Below, piece by piece: positions 11,990 to 22,400 of a DNA stretch of 64,000 bases. Position 1 is the first letter of the stretch. Every line of letters begins with the position of its first letter. A program made the position numbers and the translations under genes. This DNA is from Cristatella mucedo (lineage: Eukaryota > Bryozoa > Phylactolaemata > Cristatellidae): assembly GCA_009760855.2 (NCBI GenBank), contig WPIO01000004.1, positions 14,167,501-14,231,500 on the forward strand. The letters run 5' to 3'. Under the pieces are notes generated by a model that had not been told where the DNA came from, did not search any database, and saw only the letters and a program-made list of their open reading frames with translations.

Positions 11990-13769
11990 CCAATTATGAG
12001 CGATGTCTGCCGTAGTTGAGGACCGTACGAGCTTTCACCTGTCCAGTTGGATATCGTGAAAGGCGTCTGGCCATTTCTAAAAGTGCAATGCCTTTAAGTA
12101 GAACAGAAATCTCATTCTGACCTACAGTTCCGCCAGGCTTGACTGCGACTTGCACAGCTGAGCTGCAACTGCACTAGCAATACCTGCGTTCGTTCTCAGT
12201 GCGGACAACCGATCAGCAACCGATTCTTAGATCGCCAGATTTGTGTCTACAAACGCAGTCTCTCTACAGTCTTGGGCTGCGTTCTTGAGGTCATCTCCAG
12301 AAGCCTTGAGAAAGGAGAGTGGAATGTGCTCCTGCTACCTATTACGGACCATCAGCTACTTCGCTCCTCTTTGCTGCTGCTTCTTGCTTTGCTGCTTACT
12401 TCCCTGGTTCCTTTCGACTTAGGGTATGCTTATCACAGCTCAGTTTCTTTTGGCCAAGTACAATTCAGCGCCATTTGGCCAATGACACATTATATTTTTT
12501 GGGCACCAATTGTACACCGGAAGCGATCCAGGCTTGAGCTACTTAAGTAAAGCTGCTCGTGAGATGGTTGCGCAATTTCCACGGTTTGCTGAGCTGCAGG
12601 CATAGATAAAAAAAAATGGAGAGGTCAGATTGACAATGTGGTGGTATATAGATATACAGGGCCATCAAAGATTTAAAAGGCTAAGCGCATACGTGAGTTT
12701 TTCGTCGATCTCTTTATCTGAGACCATTTCTTGCTTGCGTGGTCACTTTTAAAGAGCACGAGTATAAGCTTCTTACCTACCCGGAGTACTCAATGCAGCC
12801 ACCGAACCCTAACCGTAAGCTCTAGGCTCCCCTACGCGACAGCTGTCGTTGATATTGCATTGACTACGAAGGGAGTGCCAACGCAAGCAATGTAATTCAT
12901 TTAAGAGCGTGTCTGGTTAATTTCATATCATGACTTCATTCGTTCACGCTGTCAATTGAGCAGAGATTAACAATTAGAAGGACCGATGCTCCAGCATTGG
13001 CATAATTAAATTACGCAACGTTTCCGCATCCTGCGGAATCCAATGACAATCGAGCGTGAAATCGACTGGTACTGTGATGTATTACCTGACGATCGACGAG
13101 ACAAGTGAGCATGCAATCGAGCCATCGCTAAGTGAGCGATCACTTTAACGAAAGGTTTGGAGCGCCATTACGATGTCAAACGAAGTTTAGCCAAACGACT
13201 TGGGAAGCGCTCCAATGGCGATTGGGAATATTTTATAGAGGCAGTATGCAGTAATTGAATGCAGCCAGGCAAGTTGGCCGGCCAGCGCATGAGCCTAGTC
13301 CGAGTGCGTAGTCATGAAAGTAGATTTTTATCCTGCATAATCAATATTCCCGCATTTATAGAAGAGTTTGCAGAGGGGCCTTCGCATACTGGACTGCAGA
13401 CTGAATGGATTCGATTTGGAGCAGTTTCCTACACTTGACAAATAAGGGTAAATCTTCGCGTTCGGAGCCTGCCTCAGTTTTCACATCCTCGTCATCGTTA
13501 GGGAACCGGTTGCTGCTCTCAGCCTGTTGGATTATCTTCTCCTCATGCACCATGCCTCAGTCGCGAGATAATAACAACACGTGTATAGTGCTAAAAAAAC
13601 TAAATCTTTTGTAAGAAGTAGAGAATGCGTGTCGATTGGTTAGCGATAGATAGTGCACGGCTTTGTGAAGATAGTGCCAGCATTGCTGCAATTGTATAAC
13701 AATCTTCCAAGGATTACGCAGCCTTAGGCAGAGTGTCACTACTATTAGTAGTGAGGGCTGGATCTTGCT
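11990..13769. other. No repeat recognised; one unexplained open frame
   Basis: Between two LINE copies. The only item of note is the minus-strand frame at 13356-13553, listed separately. Confidence 0.4.
13356..13553 (-). CDS. Unrecognised acidic open frame, possible exon
   Basis: 65 codons beginning MVHEEKIIQQAESSNR and containing FPNDDEDVKTEAGSEREDLP, then a charged helix (CRKLLQIESIQSAVQYAK), stop TAA-type at the low end. The residue mix looks like real protein, unlike most frames here. No partner exons, and I recognise no family. Confidence 0.25.
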   Translation of the reverse strand: MVHEEKIIQQAESSNRFPNDDEDVKTEAGSEREDLPLFVKCRKLLQIESIQSAVQYAKAPLQTLL

Positions 13770-14703
13770 GCAGCGCTTGATGCCATTGATCGCCAGGTCC
13801 TTCTTGAGGACCTATTGTCTGCCCCATGCATTGCAGGCACCACACTAAAATGGTTCTTGTCCGATCTCAGTGAGAGATTCAATCGAGTTGACAATCAACT
13901 CTGTCTTCCAGTGTGCTTTAAAAAAATGGGTTATCCCAGGTATGTGCCCTAGGTCTACTTCTTGTTCTTGCCGATGAAATTGGCGAGCATCGTCGAGGCT
14001 TCCATTGTTATGCAGGTGACACGCAGATGTACTTGTACTTTGATCCCTCCCTGCCTCTAAGCATCGAAAAGTTCTCATCTACCTTGCTGCATGTTTGGCT
14101 GACAAATACTTGGTTGGAAGCAAACTTTTTCAAATCGGATAACCATAAAACCATTTAATAATTACGTAAAACCTAATGTCGTGCCTAAACTGGAAAGCCT
14201 AACTCTCAAAACGGGCTCGGCCAGCATTGATCCAGCAGCACCCCCTCCGCACAAAACACGGATGTCCAGTTACAAAGCGTCCCTTTACTAGATGACCACG
14301 TCAGCTCCGGTCAAGTCTGCCTACTTTCAGCTCACCAACATTGAAAAATCCGGACTTACCTTGGTTAAGGACACCCCAGCTAGGCTGGTGATGCGTTGTT
14401 TACATGCTAATAACTTCTTTTGTTACTGGCTGCTTGCCGATATTCATGGCTGTGCCACAAGACGCTTACAGTCGTTGTAGGACTCTGCAGCAATACTTTT
14501 CGGTCATCAAAGAGACAGCTTCCACACCATAACACTTTTCACCGATCTATACAAGCTTCCCACCAAGCAGAGTTGATACCTCAAGATTCTGTCATTTGCT
14601 TTTAGGGCCCTTCATTTTATTCGACCGTGCTTCCGTTACAGCAAATGTAGTGTGTAGAAAGAGATTGAGCTCTCTGAGGGTGCTATATCAAGTGTATTAT
14701 AAT
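13770..14703 (+). mobile_element. LINE-A, degenerate RT plus tail
   Basis: LDAIDRQVLLEDLLSAPC, then GFHCYAGDTQMYLYFDPSLP and TWLEANFFKSDNHKT mark the RT palm, with many breaks. The end reads AGAGATTGAGCTCTCTGAGG then GTGCTATATCAAG and a short TATTAT tail. Confidence 0.82.
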
Positions 14704-16125
14704 TTCGTAATCGCTCCGGAGTCTCTCCAAAATACCCCGAATCTGTCTCTTGCGTTTCCCATCGTATCACTTGCACCTCTGACTCCAATCATTTGGTTCG
14801 GCCTCTAAAAGATGCTTTGAAGACTCTTTGAAGACAGTTATTTCACCAACTATGCAACCTAAGCCTGCAATTCACATCAGGCTGACGTAACGCAAGCCTC
14901 TGACTGAAAGAAATTTATAAAGAAGCAAAAAGTCCTCTTGCTCTTCACATAGTTTAACCCGTCTGCGTGATTTGTCCTTGGATTACGAGCTCAAGCAGAA
15001 ATTATTCATGTTATCCCTAATCAATTGATATACTTCTTAAAGGAACGCACGTAAAGACACTTTGTTGGTTCTCTAACGATGCCATGTAAATGCTTATAAT
15101 GATGGCAGTAATAATTATTATTATCAGAATAGCAGCAGCAGTAATCTCAGGATTGGGAGGGCTGGGATGAGATGCAGCTCCAACCTGATCAGGATGCAAA
15201 GCAGTTTGCTGCTGCCTGTCCAAAGAGATTTCTCAGGGAAGACCTAAATCTTGTGGAAACGGGCCTAAACCTTGAAGGGCAACGAAACTCACTTGAAGGG
15301 CAAGCTTCTTTTATTCACATCAGGCTGCCACAAAGCCTCTGTGCAGCAGCAGCAGCATACTGCTGCTGCTGCACAGAGGCCATTCTCTTATCATGCTGCT
15401 TAAGCTCAAGCGCACACGTTACTTCTATCGGTCATACCCATACTGATTGAGTGCAGAAGCACGACAAAAAAAGTCTAAGCAAAGCAACAGCCCGATGGTG
15501 GACACGCTTGAGTCTCAAAGGCAAGAACGAAGCTTCAAGGCTGCAAGCAGCCAAATGCTGCACTGCATTGCAGCTGGCTCCGACGTCGGCCGGCAGTAAA
15601 AAAAAAAAAAAAGTGACACGATGAGTCGTCACTCGAATGGAAGTGCGAGTATTTTACATGAGCAACCGGACAGTTGCCCTGCCTTTAACTCCAGGTAGGT
15701 AAGCACCCTAGTGAATCCCGAACATTATTTGTCAGGAACAGGCTGGGGATGGAGGTGCAAGCTGCAGCGCCGCCCTAACACGTGACGTCTACAAACATGA
15801 GCACCATTAGAGCTATGCCTGCTGCCACCACAAGGAAGAAACCAGGCGGGTTCCATACGCATGGCAGTCAACCCCCCCCATCCCCCGACTCGATCACAAG
15901 CACAGCACTCACGAGCAGCAGGATACCGGAAGAGTACGAGTTTGGTCAGGCGAAGGCGCCCAGTCGCTAGCGGCCACAAGACGCCGCAGCAGAGCGGCTC
16001 CACGGCGTCGGGGAGGAAACGTGTCGTGGCCCAAAGAGTACGGCTGAAAAGCAGACAGACAGCACGCACGCTCTCTGCCGTCATGCGACGCTTCGGAGGC
16101 GGCCGCCGCCACCCGAGCTTGCACT
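14704..16125. other. 3' flank of PTDSS1, no other gene
   Basis: No AATAAA lies just past the PTDSS1 stop on the minus strand, so the polyadenylation site is not placed. GC content rises from 15780 towards exon 10. A hairpin is at 15335-15380. Confidence 0.45.
15335..15380. repeat. Perfect inverted repeat, 20-bp arms
   Basis: GCCTCTGTGCAGCAGCAGCA pairs exactly with its reverse complement over a 6-nt loop; the inner part is a CAG/CTG triplet run. Confidence 0.95.
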
Positions 16126-16401
16126 TCACCACAGAGCCGGCTGTATGACGATGCCGCGCCGGCTGGTGCAGGCAGCGCGACCTCGCAGTGCCGCCTGACT
16201 GTTGCCGCTGCTACCGTCTCGGCTGCTCGGCGGCTCGCTCGCGGATGAAACGTCGTGGTTCGACAGCGACTCGGCGACGGAAGTGCCCTCGCTCGGCAGG
16301 CTGGTGACGGTCCAGTGTTCCGGCGGCACGTCGGCTCCGAGCGCTCTGCCCCGACGCGCCCAGAGGACGCACAGGTACACGCAGATGAGGCTCGACAGCA
16401 T
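16126..16401 (-). CDS. PTDSS1: PTDSS1 exon 10, last membrane segment and tail
   Basis: Acceptor CACCCTAG|ATG in phase 0. It opens [18 protein letters not shown], completing the last membrane segment begun in exon 9, then a Ser-rich hydrophilic tail of about 70 residues ending QPALW and TGA. The tail has no clear similarity to the human tail, as expected for this variable region. The exon lies in a GC-rich block unlike the other nine, so its assignment rests on phase, length and the membrane segment. Confidence 0.8.
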   Translation of the reverse strand: MLSSLICVYLCVLWARRGRALGADVPPEHWTVTSLPSEGTSVAESLSNHDVSSASEPPSSRDGSSGNSQAALRGRAACTSRRGIVIQPALW

Positions 16402-19400
16402 CTAGGGTGCGAGCAGACGAAAGGAGGCGCGGAGGAGGTGAGGCGATGTCGCGACCTGTGCTGCCTCTTCTCGCACGCAATGACCTTGCCCGCACGTGCA
16501 CGGCAAGAGTCAACATCCACGGCTTCATGGGGGGGGGGGGGGGGAGGAGAAATGCCAGGGCCCTACTCCGTGCGTGTGCACGTGCGTGCGTGCATTCAAG
16601 CGGACGCTGGCTCCCCTTCCCTTTGCAGCAAATGTAAAGTGCCGAGAAAAAGAGTTCTCTGAGGGCGCTTTATCAAGTGTATTATTATAATTATTGTTAT
16701 TATTACTTTTATTCCTGTGCCAGCAGCTTTTGTGAAGGGGGCAATGCTGGCAGCCTCAGTTTTGAGGTAACGCAACACAGAAGGAGCAGCACCCGGATGC
16801 GAAGACATAAGGCAGTCGGGCGCTCGGGCTTTCGAAATAAGCAGATCCTGCCGGCCAAGGACGGCAGCAGCAGATCTTACTGCGGCGCTCAAACTGAACT
16901 GGACCGCCTAGACTTTGTGTGGGTTGTAGAAAACTCTCCTGCGTAATACCCAGATAGTCTGGTGAGGCTCTGTGGAGTTACAGGCGGAGATACATAACAT
17001 TACATTACAACACCGGCTCGTGAAAAGGACCCCCGGCATCAGTGGTTGGGGGAGGAGGATAAGTTTAAGCTACGGTGGCAGCACTGCATGTATCTTCGTC
17101 TGTAACTCCACAAAGCCACAAAGACCATGTGGGTGTTACGAGAAGAAGAGTTTTGTATAGCGCACCCACAGCCCAAGCGGCTTTCGGTAGCTAACAGACC
17201 GGCTCACACAAAAGTAGAAAGTGAGAAGCATAGCTGAGTCAGGAAAGCAGTTGAGGTAGTGAGTGGCATGTGAGTAGCAGCTCGGGACAGCTGGAAAAGG
17301 ATGAGTCATAGTCGGCAGCAGGAGAGTAGACAACTACTTTCCTACTGCCGACTATGGCTGATCCTTTTCAGAGGTCCTGAGCTGCTACTTTCGTGCTACT
17401 CACTACCTCAACTGCTCTCCTGACTCTGCTATGCTTTCCACTTTCTCTATGTTGTGTGAGAGGAAGTCAGCTGGCTAACGAATGCGTACCGAAAGCCGCT
17501 TAGGCTGTGAGTGCGCTATACAAAACTCTCCTGCGTAACACCCACATGGCCTTTGTGACTTTGTGGAGTTACAGACGGAGATACATTACATTACGTTACA
17601 TTACATAGTTGTGTAAGAATCGTGGAAATGAGCTCAGCAGTCCAGGACCTGCAGAGCTAAAGCTTCTATTGCCAACCGTCTTACAGCTTAGAAATGGAAC
17701 AGCTGATTTATTATTGCCCACACAGAACCCGAGAGCCAGCAGGCAAACAATAGCAATGAGCATGCTTAACTGCTAAAAGTAACAACTGGCCACTGAAGCA
17801 ACCGAGCCTAAAATTTTTTAATGGAGTCAAGTACTACTATGCTCTAGCCGGTTCAGCCTAACATCCAGAACCAACTGGACTCCACTGGGTTTCTATTTCT
17901 ATGTTCTGGTTCAACAAAACGCAACTTGCACGGTGATGCTAATAATAATATCGACGTAAGCCGCCGGCAAAGAGCACTCGTTGTCCGACTTGCTTCTCTG
18001 GGATTTCAACGTCTCGAGAATCCCGTCCCAATAAGACGTGCTGCAGTGAGCCGTGCCTCGGAGGGCGCTGCAGCTCAGGATTCACTGAGCTGCAGCGCCC
18101 TCCGATGCATAGGCAGAGGGACGACGCATCGACCCGCTGGGTAGGGATAGCAACTTGGCGCGCGGGCACGAGGCAAACGGCTGACGATAGAGATGGCCCT
18201 ACGAACAATCGAGAACTTGACAGATCGGGACTTGACGGTTTTCTGACTGACAAATGGTGCGACGACGGGCGTGACCCCCAAGGCCAACGAAGCGCTTAAC
18301 GACTCTGCTCGGTCTACAGGCGAGTGTGACGGTTGCAGCAACGATCGGCAGCAAGCACATTGCTACCCACCAAGAGCCTACACAGCTGAACGATACAGGA
18401 ACTAAAAAAATAAACCTCGCGATCAAACGCGTAGCTCAGACACCTCGCCGGGGCCCAAGTCCACACTCACCAACACAGTGAACCATGCAACGATCGTGTG
18501 AATTTGGGCTTCTCGAAATATTTCAGCACCAAACTTCATGCAGACGATAAACTCCGTGAAGGTAAACGCACTACAAAAGTTTAGTAAGCCGACACATTGG
18601 CGAGCTTTCAGTTGACGTATGCACACGATAATACAGAGCTCTCTGGAAAAGCCTCACAGTGAGGCAGAACCTGCAGTCAGAGCTGGGCACACTGCCAAAG
18701 CAGTTCAAGCAGGCACGAACTTCGAGACGGACAGACGCGAATCCACGACAAATCTGCCCTCGAATGCTTACATGTAAACCCACACCTGGGTTCCGAGTCG
18801 ATGGCACTGCGTGTCGGTGACGTAGCTATAGAACTGGCGGATGGATGGAGCCGACACTATGGCAATGAACGTGATACGACCGTGACAGAGCCAATGGTTG
18901 GTCGGGACTTCAAATATGTGCTTCAAGAAGAACGTGTTGAGCTCCGACAGCTGCAAAGAGAGCAAAAGTGAGTCGAAGCAAGTACGCACGGGGTCAGCAG
19001 GCAGAAGCTTCGGCAGGCTACTTCCGTTTCCGTTCGCCGCGCCCACTAGTTCGCGCCGACCACCTGTGCCTAGATGATCACATCGTTTTTTCTTGGTTCC
19101 AGACTTAACTAAATAGCTGGTTTTTCCAGATCAAGCCCAAACGTGCCTACCAACTGCATTCGTTGCACTTGAGAACAATTAAATTTTTGTTTGCACCTTT
19201 CAACCTGTCTCGGCGATTCAATGGACACGACTTAGCGTTTTCGGTTTCATGAGCTGCACTTATAAAAACCAGCACAGGTGGCAGGACCTCCAGATTAAGT
19301 AAAGTCGTCCCTCTCGACGTTGCGCTTCGTCTTTCAAGGCTTCAATCTATCGCGGTTTTTTCAAATACATGCATGCATATTAATTAAAAAGTTGATCGAG

Positions 19401-22400
19401 ATAGTGAAAATGATACAGCACACGGTCGGTTGTCTGAGTCAATTATAAACCCTATTACAATAAAAATAAAAATTACAGTACGCATGGAACGTGGAAGAAG
19501 ACAACGATGCACCTGCTGAAGATACTTTACAACATAAAGACTCGCCTACTGAAGTCGTGCCTTCAGAGGAGCAGTAACCTTGCTCTTCTTTGCTGTGCTG
19601 TATATCTCTTCATCTTCATAGATTTACCATCGAACAAAATGCACTATTTTCATAGGTTAGTGGTTGTGTGTGTAAGAACTATGTGCATGTAATTAAATGT
19701 AGAATAATAATATGATAATTGTTAAGTCTCATATGTCTTATGTTCTCTCTGAATCTTGCTGTCCGGATGCTGGCACTGAGGTAGTTACGATCTACCACGA
19801 CACACAAGCATGGAGCTAGTCTTAAAGTTCTTCCTCTCTTTCCTGACTGCTCTTTCTCACCCCGGCGTTTACCCACCCGTAGCTCGGCATCAAAGCCAGC
19901 CATAAGGCTTGTTGCAAATGGTCTCGATGGCAGGTACAAGGGAGTCACAGGTCACAACACATATGCGGCCTTGCACACGCAAACACGCCCACGCACTGGC
20001 ACGCTCATGCATGCATATGCGTGAGTATGTGCACACAGGGCAAACAGACTGGCCATTCAAAAGGACACAGGTAGGATTTTGGCAGCCAAGCAAATCAAGA
20101 ATGTAGCACGTCGAGAGGTGAGCAAATCATGCGACGGCCAGAACTGTCCATTGCGCACGCATGTTTACCGACGATACAAACCTGAAACATGACGACGAGA
20201 AAGCCAACACCGATAACACGCATGTAACTTGACTGGGGATCGAGCCAACGCACGTGCGTCCAGCTCGCTGGAGTGAACTGCAGGATGCAGCGCCTCAGTT
20301 TTCCGGAGGCTGAGTGAATTTCCCTACCAAAACCAAGTGCCCACGTCAGTCGGTGGCAGGTGAGCACAAACAGGAGCAGAAGCGTGACCGAGATTGCAAA
20401 AAGCATGCCAAGCCACCATCGTCCACGAATGCACGCTTCTTTACTAGACTTGGACTGCGGTTCTACTAGAGTGGCAACAGCGATGGCACGTGAAAAGTCC
20501 TCACACGACTGCTTGCAAACCACTGCTCTGAAACCGCGAACTGCTTGCTAATAAAGAAAAGAGCACGAGGGTAGGGACGATTGTAGCTCTAACCATTAGT
20601 CGTCGTGACAGAGCATAAAGGAGTATATGCAACTAAGGAAGGGTTCGTGGTGGGCCTGAGGCTCTGATTCTAAAAAAACCACATGCATCGTTGGTCTTAA
20701 ATACATCTGACTACGTTTGCAATAGTCGTACCTGGATGAATACAAAATAAATCAAACAGGGTAATAAGTCGATCGCTTAGACAGGTGCGGTGCCTACCCA
20801 CCCCGACGTGCCTGTGTAGGGAGCCGAGGAAATCAAACTGCAATAAAACCTAGGAGAAAGTCAACTCCAAAAGTCGATATAAGGCTGAAGCATCATTCAT
20901 GTTGTCGCCCCTTTTGCAAGGGTTGACAAGGCGATTGCCATCAATACTAGCACGTCCTTATCAATGGGCGAGACATGGGTAGGCACACGTTTATCTTCGT
21001 ACCCTCGACACAAAGAAAAACGAAAGCGAAAGTTAAAAAGCCCATCATTTAGCAGCAGCAAGAGCTCACGGCCCACTCACAGAGCTCTAGTTGCCCCAGT
21101 CGCGTTGCGCCAAATAAAATAAGAGCCTGTTTTGTAGTTTCGGAGCACGGATCGTGCCTTCTTCCATTGACTGCACGGTCTTTTTACAGAACGATACCAT
21201 CCACTCTCCTGTTGCCGACTGCGGCACATCCTTTCCAGCCGTCCCGAGCTGCTACTTTCACACTAGGTAAGGCAGTAGCTTTTCACGATCTCGGGGTCCC
21301 GAGATCGTGGGTTCGAATCCTGTGGCGGATGATTATTTATCGCAGCTGCAAGCGGTGGTGATAGCCGTAAAGGCTCTTCTGTTGCTAAACAAAAAAAGGC
21401 TGCTAAATCAGCTAGTATTTGTTTTTACTTCCATGCTACTCACTAACTCATCTACCCTCCTGAATGAGCTACGATTCTCATTTTCTCTTTGATGCACGTG
21501 ATGAAGTCTGTTGGCTACCTAATGTGTACCAAAGCGGCTTAGGCTGTGAGTATATAGAAAACTCTCCCGTTTAACACCCACTTGGTCTTTGAGGAGTTAC
21601 AGACGAAAATACAGTACATTAGGCATTTCTTTCACAACTGCCGCGAGCCGATGCTCCAGCATACGCTTGAGGTTTGACATAAAATGGCAAGGTAAAAGAT
21701 ACGACAAGATGAGAGTAGAACCCTACACTGACCTGAAAGCTCATGCAAACCACAAGGGCATGATAGGTGAGACTAATCACGTGGATCCCGGGGGTGATAA
21801 ATGAGCTTGCGACCAGCAAGCAATTCTGCCGGAGAAAGCAATCAAAATAGCCGGTAACCGGACCGGACTATCGACAGAACCGTCTTTCAAGACGATTGCA
21901 AAGTGCAGCCCATGCTGACATGGCACGCGTGCCCGGTAAACGCACAGTTTGCATTAAAATCAAGCATGGAAGAGAGCATTTAAGCAGACTATAGCTATCC
22001 TTCTGTCTTTGTATTCTTCTATCACCATGCAAAGCTCGACCTCCGTTGATGCTTCACCAGGCACAAAAAGCATCAAGATGAGTATCTCCCGAGTCAAGAA
22101 AAGGTCTCATAAGCAGGACATTTTAGCTGACGATAAAGCCTCAGCATGCTGCAATCGACTCCAAGCGATGCTTAAGAGATGCCACACAGACAGTGAACGG
22201 TTCAGAAGCTATGATGAGGCCAGACTCAGTACGGTCAGGAAAACAGCTGTGATCAGCTGAGGCACACACTGGGTCAATGCGCGGATATCCATTGACCACA
22301 GGCGGCACATACCGCAAACATACTTGGCGCAGAGCTTACTTGATGCTTTCCCAGTGAAACACGTTCATTTCTAGTCTTCTGCATATCTGCATGCCCACGT

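Noticed and set aside
15909-16520. 203-codon minus-strand frame
   Set aside because: Mostly a shifted-frame shadow of GC-rich PTDSS1 exon 10 and its flank; Arg/Ala/Ser-rich without domains.
21258-21340. tRNA gene (intact B box GGTTCGAATCC)
   Set aside because: No matching acceptor stem or proper anticodon stem, and the same sequence recurs as a dispersed SINE with a non-tRNA body.
22009-22260. 83-codon Ser/Lys-rich frame antisense to PTDSS1
   Set aside because: No family recognised, no partner exons; length within what chance gives in 64 kb.
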